Source of the DNA: Paenibacillus durus ATCC 35681
GTDB lineage: Bacteria > Bacillota > Bacilli > Paenibacillales > Paenibacillaceae
Direction: 5' to 3'
Assembly: GCF_000993825.1 (NCBI RefSeq)
Contig: NZ_CP011114.1
Location: 186,001 to 250,000, forward strand
Length of the DNA: 64,000 nucleotides
The notes under the pieces are model-generated. The model saw only the letters and a list, made by a program, of their open reading frames with translations. It made no database searches and was not told where the DNA came from. Below are positions 17,903 through 26,348 of this stretch, in pieces. Numbering within the stretch: the first letter of the stretch is position 1; each line of letters begins with the position of its first letter. Made by a program: the position numbers and the translations under genes.

Positions 17903-18481
17903 ATGGCAATCAATCTTCAAAAAGGGCAAAAAATCGATCTAACCAAAACAAATCCGGGCCTTACGAAAGTTATTGTCGGACTTGGCTGGGATACTAACAA
18001 GTACGACGGTGGAAAAGACTTTGATCTAGATGCCAGTGCCTTTTGCTTGAATGCTGCTGGTAAAGCCTCCTCAGAGAATGATTTCATTTTCTATAATAAT
18101 CCTCAAAACGCAAGTGGCTCTGTAGTACATACGGGTGATAACCGAACAGGTGAAGGGGAGGGGGATGACGAGCAGTTGAAAGTAAATCTGGACTCTGTCC
18201 CCGCCGAAGTAGAGAAGATTTCTTTCTGCATTACAATAGATGATGCTGTAAACCGTGGCCAGAATTTCGGACAAGTGTCTAATGCATTTGTGCGAGTTGT
18301 AGCCGAAGACTCTGGTGAAGAATTGATTCGCTACGACCTCGGAGAAGATTTCTCCGTTGAAACTGCGATTGTTGTTGGGGAACTGTACCGGAACAATGGC
18401 GAATGGAAATTCGCAGCTATAGGTAGTGGATATCAGGACGGCCTTGCCGGTCTTGTGAGAGACTTTGGCCTTGATGCCTAA
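17903..18481 (+). CDS. terD: TerD-family protein 2
   Basis: The protein is 192 residues and canonical: '[19 protein letters not shown]', Ca-binding '[12 protein letters not shown]', and '[19 protein letters not shown]'. It starts at ATG 17903 after GAGGAG. It lies 25 bases after TerD 1 and is about three-quarters identical by eye to the next TerD, showing recent tandem duplication. Confidence 0.95.
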   Translation: MAINLQKGQKIDLTKTNPGLTKVIVGLGWDTNKYDGGKDFDLDASAFCLNAAGKASSENDFIFYNNPQNASGSVVHTGDNRTGEGEGDDEQLKVNLDSVPAEVEKISFCITIDDAVNRGQNFGQVSNAFVRVVAEDSGEELIRYDLGEDFSVETAIVVGELYRNNGEWKFAAIGSGYQDGLAGLVRDFGLDA

Positions 18482-18547
18482 TCTGCATTGAATCGTCGTC
18501 TATACCGCGGCTCACATTCTATTTGATAATGAAAGGGGAAATATTAA

Positions 18548-19126
18548 ATGACTGTAAATCTCTCTAAAGGTCAAAAGGTTGATCTAACCAAAACAAATCC
18601 GGGTCTTACCAAAGTTTTTGTTGGACTTGGCTGGGATACTAACAAATATGACGGGGGTAGCGAATTCGACCTCGACGCAAGCGTGTTTTGTCTGAATGCC
18701 GATGGGCGAGTAAGTTCTGATTCTGATTTTATCTTCTTTAACAATCCGAAAAACACGAATAGTTCCATTGAGCTTTCCGGTGACAACCGTACTGGCGAGG
18801 GAGCTGGCGATGATGAAACGGTCAAAATCGACTTGGCTTCCGTTCCTCAAGAAGTACAGAAAATCGCATTTAGCATTACCATTCACGAAGCACAAAGCCG
18901 TAATCAAAACTTCGGGCAAGTGGCTAACTCATTTGTTCGTTTAGTAAACGAAACCAATGGTGAAGAACTTATCCGCTATGATTTAGGGGAGGATTTCTCC
19001 GTAGGAACAGCGATCGTAGTAGGAGAATTGTACCGTCATAACGGTGAATGGAAATTTGCAGCTGTTGGTAGCGGCTTTCAAAATGGACTGGCGGGGCTTT
19101 GCCAAGACTATGGTGTAAATGTATAA
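18548..19126 (+). CDS. terD: TerD-family protein 3
   Basis: The 192-residue canonical TerD carries '[20 protein letters not shown]', '[12 protein letters not shown]' and '[19 protein letters not shown]'. ATG 18548 follows AAAGGGG. The acidic residues of the calcium sites are intact. Tandem copy of TerD 2; the differences lie mostly in surface loops. Confidence 0.95.
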   Translation: MTVNLSKGQKVDLTKTNPGLTKVFVGLGWDTNKYDGGSEFDLDASVFCLNADGRVSSDSDFIFFNNPKNTNSSIELSGDNRTGEGAGDDETVKIDLASVPQEVQKIAFSITIHEAQSRNQNFGQVANSFVRLVNETNGEELIRYDLGEDFSVGTAIVVGELYRHNGEWKFAAVGSGFQNGLAGLCQDYGVNV

Positions 19127-19140
19127 AGGGGGAAATGGAT

Positions 19141-19722
19141 ATGACAATTAGCTTATCTAAAGGACAACGTATTGATTTGACGAAAACCAATCCGGGTCTT
19201 AAGAAAGCTATTATCGGACTGGGATGGGATATTAACAAATACAACACAGGCGGGGATTACGATCTGGATGCATCCGCTTTTCTTCTAAACAACGAAGGGA
19301 AGGCTCGGGGAATTGATGACTTTATCTTCTATAACAACCTTCAAACAGCAAACGGGTCTGTAAAGCACACTGGAGATAACCGGACCGGCCAAGGGGAAGG
19401 CGATGACGAACAAATCGTTATCGACTTCTCGCTTCTTCCACAAGAAGTCGAACGAATCGGTATCACGGTTACAATCGATGATGCCGTTAGGAAAAATCAA
19501 AACTTCGGGCATGTGTCTAATGCATTCGTAAGGGTTGTAGATGAGGCAACAAATCACGAAATTCTACGTTATGACCTTGGTGAAGAATTCTCATTGGAAA
19601 CAGCTATCGTTGTATGCGAGTTGTACCGAAATCAAGGAGAGTGGAAGTTCCAAGCGATCGGTTCCGGTTTCCAAGGCGGTCTTGCTGCACTTTGTCAGAA
19701 TTACGGACTTGATGCCAAATAA
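19141..19722 (+). CDS. terD: TerD-family protein 4
   Basis: The protein is 193 residues. ATG 19141 (after AAAGGGGGA) is chosen rather than the in-frame start at 19099, which would overlap TerD 3 and add a non-TerD tail. Motifs are '[19 protein letters not shown]', '[12 protein letters not shown]' and '[19 protein letters not shown]'. Last of the canonical TerD run; a strong hairpin (19728-19759) separates it from the next gene. Confidence 0.95.
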   Translation: MTISLSKGQRIDLTKTNPGLKKAIIGLGWDINKYNTGGDYDLDASAFLLNNEGKARGIDDFIFYNNLQTANGSVKHTGDNRTGQGEGDDEQIVIDFSLLPQEVERIGITVTIDDAVRKNQNFGHVSNAFVRVVDEATNHEILRYDLGEEFSLETAIVVCELYRNQGEWKFQAIGSGFQGGLAALCQNYGLDAK

Positions 19723-19727
19723 ATTTA

Positions 19728-19759
19728 TCGGGTGCTGATTATAAGGAATCAGCACCCGA
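19728..19759 (+). promoter_or_regulatory. Long hairpin between terD4 and the TerA-like gene
   Basis: TCGGGTGCTGATT and AATCAGCACCCGA form a perfect 13-base stem with a 6-base loop. No T-run follows, so it is more likely an RNA-processing or stability element, or a weak terminator that lowers expression of the next gene. Confidence 0.6.
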
Positions 19760-19792
19760 TTCATTGGACCCTCTTTTGAAAGGTTGATGAAA

Positions 19793-21040
19793 ATGACTAG
19801 TTCGTTACTTAAAGGCCAGAAAGCAGATGTTACTAAGAGTAATCCTACGGCTGCCAACGTGATTGTCGGGATGGGTTGGATTAGCAATTCTTCTGTCGAA
19901 GTGGATTTTTCTTGCTTTATGCTTGGAAAAAACGACAAAGTTACAAATGATAATGATCTGATTTTTTATGGTAATCCGATTGGTCCTAACCAATCCGTGT
20001 CTGTACTTGATATTGAAAAAAAAGCGTACGGTGGCGTTACTGACAAAGCACAATTATCCATTCACTTTCAAAAAATCCCCGGAGCTTACGAAAGAGTTTC
20101 CTTTGCACTAACCATCTACGAGGGCGAAAAAAGAAGACAAAACTTCTCACTTCTTGACAATACATACATACGGATAGTTGACCCGGTAAAAGGGGAAGAA
20201 ATCGTTCGATTTAATATCGGGAAATCTTTTTCTGTAGAAACGGCCATTGTAGTAGGAGAATTGTACAGATATAACGGTGAATGGAAATTCAATGCGATTG
20301 CAGCTGGCTATTCAGGTGGACTAGCTGCCCTTTGCGGAAGCTATGGAATTGAAGTTAACGATCAGCAAGAAGCAGCACCAACTTTAGAAATAAAGCCAAC
20401 TCCAGCTCCGCCGGCACCACCAACTCCTGGTGCATCACCAATTAATCTAAAAAAAATTGAGCTGAAAAAGCGCGGAGATGTTATTAATCTTCAAAAAGGT
20501 ACGGGCCCAATTGGAGAGATTTTAGTCAATTTAAATTGGAATCAAAAGAAAAAGAAGGGATTCTTCAGCAGCAGCGCTGGAATTGATCTGGATCTCGGCT
20601 GCCTATTTGAACTGTCTGATGGATATAAGGGTGTCATACAAGCTCTGGGGAATGCATTTGGTTCTACCCATCGAGAGCCTTATATCTCTCTCGATGGAGA
20701 TGATCGAACCGGTTCAGTAACCACAGGCGAAAATCTCCGGATTAATGGCCATCATATCACTGAAATAAAGAGAGTATTAGTATTTGCTTACATATACCAT
20801 GGGGTTACCAATTGGTCCGAGGCTGATGGAGTTGTTACGATTAAGCAGTCCTCTGGTCCTGACATTGAAGTTCGGTTGGATGATCATAACAACCGAAAAG
20901 GAATGTGTGCAATCGCGATGATTACAAACGTTGATAATAAAACCTTTAGTGTAGAGAAGCTGGTAAACTATGTTGCTGATCATTTAGACCTCGATAAAAA
21001 GTACCATTGGGGTCTGCGCTGGACTCATGGAAGTAAGTAA
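19793..21040 (+). CDS. TerA-like double TerD-domain protein
   Basis: The protein is about 415 residues. ATG 19793 lies nine bases after GAAAGG; the longer TTG start (19784) is less likely. An N-terminal TerD domain (1-195) has lost the DxDxD and GDD acidic groups ('VEVDFSCFMLGKNDK', no GDDE). A proline-rich linker ('PTPAPPAPPTPGASP') leads to a second TerD/TerA domain (about 220-415) with 'GIDLDLGCLFEL' and 'SLDGDDRTGS', which keeps acidic sites. Thus one domain probably binds calcium and the other does not. The architecture fits TerA-type subunits of the Ter complex. Confidence 0.88.
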   Translation: MTSSLLKGQKADVTKSNPTAANVIVGMGWISNSSVEVDFSCFMLGKNDKVTNDNDLIFYGNPIGPNQSVSVLDIEKKAYGGVTDKAQLSIHFQKIPGAYERVSFALTIYEGEKRRQNFSLLDNTYIRIVDPVKGEEIVRFNIGKSFSVETAIVVGELYRYNGEWKFNAIAAGYSGGLAALCGSYGIEVNDQQEAAPTLEIKPTPAPPAPPTPGASPINLKKIELKKRGDVINLQKGTGPIGEILVNLNWNQKKKKGFFSSSAGIDLDLGCLFELSDGYKGVIQALGNAFGSTHREPYISLDGDDRTGSVTTGENLRINGHHITEIKRVLVFAYIYHGVTNWSEADGVVTIKQSSGPDIEVRLDDHNNRKGMCAIAMITNVDNKTFSVEKLVNYVADHLDLDKKYHWGLRWTHGSK

Positions 21041-21066
21041 TACATAAATTAGTTGGAGGGAAACTT

Positions 21067-21864
21067 ATGACTGAGTTTTTAGGAAGCTTTATAGAAAACT
21101 TTTCAAGCTTCTTTAGCTGGGCGCACACCATGAAAATCTTAGGAGATCCGATGAACTGGGGGATAATTCTCTCTCTAGTCCTTCTCGAGGGACTCTTATC
21201 TGCAGATAATGCCCTGGTGCTTGCCGTGCTCGTAAAACATCTGCCAAAAGATCAGCAAAAGAAAGCATTATTTTACGGTATCCTTGGGGCCTATGTCTTT
21301 AGATTTCTCGCTATCAGTATTGGAACTTTCCTCGTTAAAATTACTTGGGTTAAGATTGTTGGCGGCATATACCTCTTATGGATTGCGCTTAGTAATCTGT
21401 TTGAACTGGAAGTTAAATGGGCACGTATTGCTAATATACCTTTAATCCCTTATATCGGAAAGAAAGGTGATGAAGAAGAGGAAGAAATACAAAATAAAAC
21501 CTACGGTTTCTGGCGTACAGTTCTCACTGTAGAATTAATGGATATTGCATTCAGTGTCGACAGTGTAATTGCCGCTTTTGGCGTGAGTAGTGAAGTATGG
21601 GTATTGTTCCTTGGTGGCATACTGGGAGTCTTGATGATGCGGGGTGTTGCACAAGTATTCTTAAAACTCATTGAAAAATTTCCGGAGCTTGAAAAATCCG
21701 CCTTTATTCTCATCATTATTATTGGCGGAAAGATGCTTGCAGCTGTAGCCGGCTATGAAATGTCCCATATCTTATTCTTTGCTCTTCTAATAGCTGTATT
21801 TGTAGGCACAATAATTATGAGTTCCCTTCGGAAGAAGTCGGAATCCGCTACTGAATCCGCTTAA
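21067..21864 (+). CDS. terC: TerC-family integral membrane protein
   Basis: The 265-residue protein starts at ATG 21067 after TTGGAGGG. Seven to eight membrane segments are visible. The TerC signature residues are present: 'LEGLLSADNALVLAVLVKHL' near 36-55, and the second half 'ELMDIAFSVDSVIAAFGVS', each with the conserved Asp in the membrane. TerC/Alx proteins are thought to move metal ions (e.g. Mn) and form the membrane centre of the Ter complex. A good terminator follows at 21884-21915, closing the TerD-TerC operon. Confidence 0.95.
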   Translation: MTEFLGSFIENFSSFFSWAHTMKILGDPMNWGIILSLVLLEGLLSADNALVLAVLVKHLPKDQQKKALFYGILGAYVFRFLAISIGTFLVKITWVKIVGGIYLLWIALSNLFELEVKWARIANIPLIPYIGKKGDEEEEEIQNKTYGFWRTVLTVELMDIAFSVDSVIAAFGVSSEVWVLFLGGILGVLMMRGVAQVFLKLIEKFPELEKSAFILIIIIGGKMLAAVAGYEMSHILFFALLIAVFVGTIIMSSLRKKSESATESA

Positions 21865-21883
21865 CGGAAAAGCAGTACAACAG

Positions 21884-21915
21884 ATATCCCTCCCTGAAAG
21901 GAGGGGTATTTTTTT
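21884..21915 (+). terminator. Terminator of the terD-terC operon
   Basis: ATATCCCTCC-ctgaaa-GGAGGGGTAT hairpin followed by seven T. Confidence 0.8.
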
Positions 21916-21991
21916 AACCCGTTTAAATAAGGCAGACGCCAATAGACATATGTAATAATTAACTGCACATTAGTTATGGGAGGTTAAGAGG

Positions 21992-23203
21992 ATGAGGTAC
22001 TTTAGCTATCTAAGTAAGGAAGAAGAAGATCGGATGTTTCATTTGCTGCCTGTTTCCTTCTCTAATACATCTGATAGAGAAGTTTTGGCTTATGCTGTAG
22101 GCGCTGCTTTATATATGCCTGCAACAAGGGAGAGCTTTTCAGAAGAAGTCCTAGCCGCTAAAATAAAGGGGCTCGTATCGATTGTTATCGATCTTGAAGA
22201 TGCAGTTGGTGACCATCAAGTGGAACTTGCTGAAGAGTCGCTATGTAGACAACTCTTTCATATCTCTTCCCGCATTACAATGGGTGTCTTCAAGAAACAA
22301 AATCTTCCTCTCATATTTATTCGGGTTCGAACACCGGAACAGCTTAAGAGAGTCATTACTAAACTTGAGGGAAATATTGAGATCATAACAGGTTTTACAC
22401 TTCCAAAATTTTCTGTTGAAAATGGACTGGAGTACTTTAATATCCTTCATGGATATAACCAATCTAAAGGTGAAGGTGCCCCAAAACTATATGGAATGCC
22501 CATTCTTGAATCATCGGATGTGATTTATAAAGAATCACGGTCCAAGACACTTCTGCACATTAAGGAGATTCTGGATGGATATAAAGACTACGTTCTAAAT
22601 GTAAGAATTGGCGCTACTGATTTTTCAAGCTTGTTTGGTTTACGCCGTAGTCCAGATATGACCATTTATGATATTGGCGTAATACGGGATTGTATTACTG
22701 ATATTATTAATGTTTTTGGCCGGGCCTGTGACGACTATATAATTTCAGGACCGGTTTGGGAGTATTTCAAAGGTGATCGCGTTTTAAAACCACAACTAAG
22801 ACAGACTCTTTTTGAGGAGACAGGAGGTCGCCAGGGACGAAGACGTCGCATGGAATTCATTAACGTCTATGTGGATGGACTCATTCGGGAGACCGCCATG
22901 GATAAAGAGAATGGAATTATTGGGAAAACTATCATCCATCCATCGCATATATTACCGGTTCAATCAATGTACATTGTCTCTCATGAGGAATATATGGATG
23001 CAACAAGCATTCTAGAAAACAATACCGGGCTCCATGGGGTGTTAAAAAGCAACTACTCCAATAAAATGAATGAAATCAAACCGCATCTCAGCTGGGCAAA
23101 GCGGATCATAATGCGAGCTGAAATATACGGTGTTCTTCAGGAAAACACGAACTTTACAACACTAATGATAGAGGGAAATGAACATGAACAAATTGGCCTA
23201 TAA
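21992..23203 (+). CDS. HpcH/HpaI (CitE-like) aldolase/lyase of the Ter biosynthetic module
   Basis: The 403-residue protein starts at ATG 21992 after GGGAGG. It has the CitE-like TIM-barrel pattern: 'SIVIDLEDAVGDHQVELAEE' (acidic metal/loop site), 'FIRVRTPEQL' (substrate Arg) and 'PILESSDVIYKE'. In Ter loci this lyase is found with PRTase, StiP, HAD and ATP-grasp genes that Anantharaman, Iyer and Aravind (2012) predicted to make a nucleoside-like metabolite. The same five genes are all here, in order, up to 29399. The actual substrate is unknown. Confidence 0.88.
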   Translation: MRYFSYLSKEEEDRMFHLLPVSFSNTSDREVLAYAVGAALYMPATRESFSEEVLAAKIKGLVSIVIDLEDAVGDHQVELAEESLCRQLFHISSRITMGVFKKQNLPLIFIRVRTPEQLKRVITKLEGNIEIITGFTLPKFSVENGLEYFNILHGYNQSKGEGAPKLYGMPILESSDVIYKESRSKTLLHIKEILDGYKDYVLNVRIGATDFSSLFGLRRSPDMTIYDIGVIRDCITDIINVFGRACDDYIISGPVWEYFKGDRVLKPQLRQTLFEETGGRQGRRRRMEFINVYVDGLIRETAMDKENGIIGKTIIHPSHILPVQSMYIVSHEEYMDATSILENNTGLHGVLKSNYSNKMNEIKPHLSWAKRIIMRAEIYGVLQENTNFTTLMIEGNEHEQIGL

Positions 23204-24530
23204 AGTATTGAATGATTTGGATGTTGATATCGAAGTGACTGGAAACCCGTTTAACCTTCCAATAGAAAGTATTTTTCAAATGGCGGCTAGAATCAATAAA
23301 AAGAGAAGCTTCCTTTTTGTAAGCAAAGTGTTGGGCAAACATATCCCTGTAAACCCAAACACATCGTTAATAGCTGGAGCTGTACTAAGTATACTGTATC
23401 AGAAACATCTTAAAGGACATTTGCCTTACTCCATAGAACAAGTGATCACAGCAATTGTAGATCCCGCGAATGCTAACCACGTATTTCACATGATCAAATC
23501 CAATACGCTACCTCTCTGTGAACCCACAATATTTATCGGGTTTGCAGAAACAGCTACAGCTCTCGGTCATTCCATGTTTGATATATTCTCGGGGCCTGCG
23601 AAATACATACATACCACTCGCGAAATGATAAATGAAGTTAACCCAACTCTCGATTTTGTTGAAGAGCACTCTCATGCAACCTCGCACCGATGTTACCCTT
23701 TATACGAACAATTCTTTCAAGGTGAAGAGTCGATAGTATTGGTTGATGATGAAATAACTACGGGGAAAACGGCTATTAATATCATTCGGGACCTGCATCA
23801 TAAGCATCCCAGAGCTCGTTATGTTGTTGCTAGTCTACTGGATTGGCGTTCGGATGAAGACAAACAGCGATTTGAAGATGTGAAGCATGAACTTGGCATT
23901 ACAATCGATTGTCTGTCCTTACTTCAAGGTAAAATAACCGTTAGTGGTGGGCCGGTTGAGTCCCTAGTTTCAAACAAGGGCATATCCACCCCTAATGCAA
24001 ATGCTGAGGTATTACATTATTCACTAGATAAATATTTTATGCATATACCATTCTCTTCCACCAACACATACGGTGAAACGAAAACCGAAAGCTATCTTAA
24101 ACATACCGGTAGATTTGGTATAGATGCATTAGATATCCCGAACTTGGACGAATCGATTACGCGGAGTGCAAATGAATTGAAGTCATACCGAAGAGGGAAG
24201 AGAACCCTGTGTCTTGGAACAGGAGAGTTTATGTATATCCCGATGCGAATTGCCTCGGAAATGGGACAGGGTGTAGCTTACCAATCGAGTACAAGGAGCC
24301 CGATTCACCCTTACGCAGGCAAGGATTATGCCATAAGGAATGTTTTCCCGTTCGACTACCCCGAGGATCCGAGCATCAATTACTTTTTCTACAATATCCC
24401 TCATGGTACCTATGACGAAGTCTTCGTTATGATGGAGCGAGAAAGCAGACCGGAGAAGTTATTTTCATATTCCGAAGCACTTAAAAAAACAGGAATACCG
24501 ATCATTCACTATGTACATTTCAACAATTAA
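23184..24530 (+). CDS. Phosphoribosyltransferase of the Ter biosynthetic module
   Basis: The product is about 448 residues. ATG 23184 (8 bases after GAGGG) overlaps the end of the CitE-like gene by 20 bases, so the two are translationally coupled. The PRPP-binding loop is clear: 'IVLVDDEITTGKTAINII' near 184-200. The N-terminal two-thirds is the orotate-PRT-like domain. The C-terminal ~130 residues form the TRSP-type domain typical of this family ('RRGKRTLCLGTGEFMYIPM', 'SSTRSPIHP'). It would transfer a phosphoribosyl group to the product of the CitE-like/ATP-grasp enzymes. An IS110-family element separates it from the next pathway gene. Confidence 0.88.
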   Translation: MNKLAYKVLNDLDVDIEVTGNPFNLPIESIFQMAARINKKRSFLFVSKVLGKHIPVNPNTSLIAGAVLSILYQKHLKGHLPYSIEQVITAIVDPANANHVFHMIKSNTLPLCEPTIFIGFAETATALGHSMFDIFSGPAKYIHTTREMINEVNPTLDFVEEHSHATSHRCYPLYEQFFQGEESIVLVDDEITTGKTAINIIRDLHHKHPRARYVVASLLDWRSDEDKQRFEDVKHELGITIDCLSLLQGKITVSGGPVESLVSNKGISTPNANAEVLHYSLDKYFMHIPFSSTNTYGETKTESYLKHTGRFGIDALDIPNLDESITRSANELKSYRRGKRTLCLGTGEFMYIPMRIASEMGQGVAYQSSTRSPIHPYAGKDYAIRNVFPFDYPEDPSINYFFYNIPHGTYDEVFVMMERESRPEKLFSYSEALKKTGIPIIHYVHFNN

Positions 24531-24579
24531 CAAAACAGGAGCCATTCCTGTAATGAATTAAATTGAGGTTTGAACAAAA

Positions 24580-24648
24580 AAAGCGCCTCCTGTATGCTGG
24601 GTCTCGAATGCGATCACATTCATGCCCGAATTAAAAGGAGGACGCTCA
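24580..24648 (+). promoter_or_regulatory. Possible ribosome-site-sequestering hairpin of the IS110 element
   Basis: AGCGCCTCCT near 24581 can pair with AGGAGGACGCT near 24637, hiding the AAAGGAGG site of the transposase in a transcript that enters from outside. Pairing is nearly perfect, with one bulge. Confidence 0.5.
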
Positions 24649-24650
24649 CT

Positions 24651-25946
24651 ATGAAGTATAAACAATCGAAGAAACAGAATCAACGAATCACCCGAATTTC
24701 CGAAAGTACTCTTGTGGTCGGCGCAGATATCGCCAAAGAAACCCATGTGTCCCGCGCTATCGATTTTCGCGGGATTGAACTGGGGAAGGATTGTGTGTTC
24801 TCCAATACCCGTACCGGGCTAGAGCAACTGGTTCAGTGGATGAAGGGGCTTCAGCGGGAGCATGCCAAGACGGACGTCATCTTCGGCATTGAGCCCACCG
24901 GACACTACTGGTTTACGCTGGCGGAATATTTAGGGCGGCAGGGTATTCCTTTGGTCATTGTAAATCCCCATCACGTACACCAAAGCAAAGAACTGGAAGA
25001 CAATTCACCCACGAAAAATGACTATAAAGATGCCAAGGTCATTGCCGATTTGGTGCGAAACGGGAAGTACAGCGAGCCTAAACTGCCGACGAGCGTTTAT
25101 GCCGATCTGCGGATTCTCATGAATCTTCGGGAAAAGATCATGGTGAACTTCGGACAGGTGCAACGCCGGGTTCAGAACTGGCTGGACCGCTTCTTTCCGG
25201 AGTACACGCAGGTATTTAAAGACTGGGAAGGCAAGGCTTCACGCATTACGCTTGGTGAGTTTCCGACGCCAGGCGAAATCGTAGAGATGGGCACAGAGGC
25301 CATTGTACAGCGGTGGAAGAAAGACTTGAAACGAGCCGTAGGAGCCAAACGAGCTCAGCACCTCATGGAAACGGCGAGAAGTTCCATCGGTCTGACCGAA
25401 GGACTTCCTGCAGCAAAAATCGAGCTCAAAACGCTTCTGGAGCAGTACGAAATGTTCGCCAGACAACTCGAAGAGATTCTGACCGAGGTGGAATGTCTAC
25501 TCTCGCAAATCCCGGGAACGAAAGAGATGCTCACCGTACCGGGCGTGGCTGTGGTTACCTTGGCGGGGTTCCTGGCGGAAGTCGGGGATCTGAGCGGTTA
25601 CGAGCATGGACAGCAGATTATTCGGCTGGCCGGACTGAACCTCAAAGAGAACAGTTCAGGAAAGAAAAAAGGCAAATCCAGCATTACCAAACGTGGACGC
25701 GCAAGGCTAAGGGCCTTGCTATTTCGGGCAGTGATGCCCATGGTAGCAAAGAACGCCGAGTTTAAGGCGCTGCACCAGTACTTTACCAAACGAAGTCAGA
25801 ATCCACTGAAGAAAAAGCAATCCATTGTGGCGTTGTGTGGGAAACTCATACGTGTCCTGCATACGCTGGGCACCAAGCAAATTCCGTACGATGCAAACGA
25901 CGTTTTAGGGCCGGTACGTCAGGCCCAGATCCAGATGGCAGCTTAA
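24651..25946 (+). CDS. IS110-family DEDD transposase
   Basis: The 431-residue protein starts at ATG 24651, 10 bases after AAAGGAGG; the longer open frame from 24570 is not needed. The RuvC-like DEDD set is intact: Asp26 ('VVGADIAKETH'), Glu81 ('IFGIEPTGHYW'), Asp124 and Asp127 ('NDYKDAKVIADLVRNGKY'). The C-terminal Tnp_2 domain has the helix-hairpin-helix 'LTVPGVAVVTLAGFLAEVGD' and 'NLKENSSGKKKGKSSITKRG', which includes the candidate serine nucleophile. IS110 enzymes are guided by a bridge/seek RNA from a non-coding end. The gene appears intact and the element potentially active. Confidence 0.93.
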   Translation: MKYKQSKKQNQRITRISESTLVVGADIAKETHVSRAIDFRGIELGKDCVFSNTRTGLEQLVQWMKGLQREHAKTDVIFGIEPTGHYWFTLAEYLGRQGIPLVIVNPHHVHQSKELEDNSPTKNDYKDAKVIADLVRNGKYSEPKLPTSVYADLRILMNLREKIMVNFGQVQRRVQNWLDRFFPEYTQVFKDWEGKASRITLGEFPTPGEIVEMGTEAIVQRWKKDLKRAVGAKRAQHLMETARSSIGLTEGLPAAKIELKTLLEQYEMFARQLEEILTEVECLLSQIPGTKEMLTVPGVAVVTLAGFLAEVGDLSGYEHGQQIIRLAGLNLKENSSGKKKGKSSITKRGRARLRALLFRAVMPMVAKNAEFKALHQYFTKRSQNPLKKKQSIVALCGKLIRVLHTLGTKQIPYDANDVLGPVRQAQIQMAA

Positions 25947-25949
25947 GAA

Positions 25950-26230
25950 AAACCGAAATCACGTTTCTCACCGGACTGAAAGGACCAAAGACAATGGAAG
26001 CACGGAGCAGCCGTAGGTTTTTCACCATAAGGGCAACGACCCTGTAAAGGAGCAAGAAACGGCGTCCACCTTTTGAGAGGCAGAACGAAGGAATGTAAGG
26101 GCAAAGACCCCGCGTGACATGGGAGGGTAAGCCGTCAAGAGTAGGATGTGGATATCCAAGGTGCGATCATAGAAAATATCCATGGGCTGGGGACAACTTC
26201 CCCCAATCTCTATTCCCGCCATCGGCTTCA
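25950..26230 (+). ncRNA. Candidate bridge/seek RNA region of the IS110-family element
   Basis: The ~280 bases after the transposase stop have no gene but hold hairpins, including TGGATAT (26149-26155) / ATATCCA (26176-26182) enclosing a 20-base loop, and GGGGA/TCCCC near 26190. IS1111-type elements make their guide RNA from this end. The exact RNA ends and guide loops are not determined. Confidence 0.5.
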
Positions 26231-26348
26231 CCAGAAAATAATGTCATCCTTACATGACTTCTCCATCTCTCCAATTGTCAAAGGTTGAAAACCTAAGAAC
26301 GAGTGAGTAAACAAGAGAAAATATTAATTTATAGTGGGAGGCAGACAA

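Larger units (their letters stand above)
24560..26240 (+). mobile_element. IS110-family insertion sequence (approximate limits)
   Basis: The element consists of a DEDD transposase gene with about 90 bases of upstream and about 300 bases of downstream non-coding sequence. The long non-coding end is downstream, as in the IS1111 subgroup. It lies between the PRTase (ends 24530) and StiP (starts 26349) genes. Exact ends could not be fixed by eye, since IS110 elements often lack clear terminal repeats and target duplications. Confidence 0.75.

Noticed and set aside
17278..21040. Long DNA repeat array
   Set aside because: The similarity comes from five tandem terD-type genes, not from a non-coding repeat.
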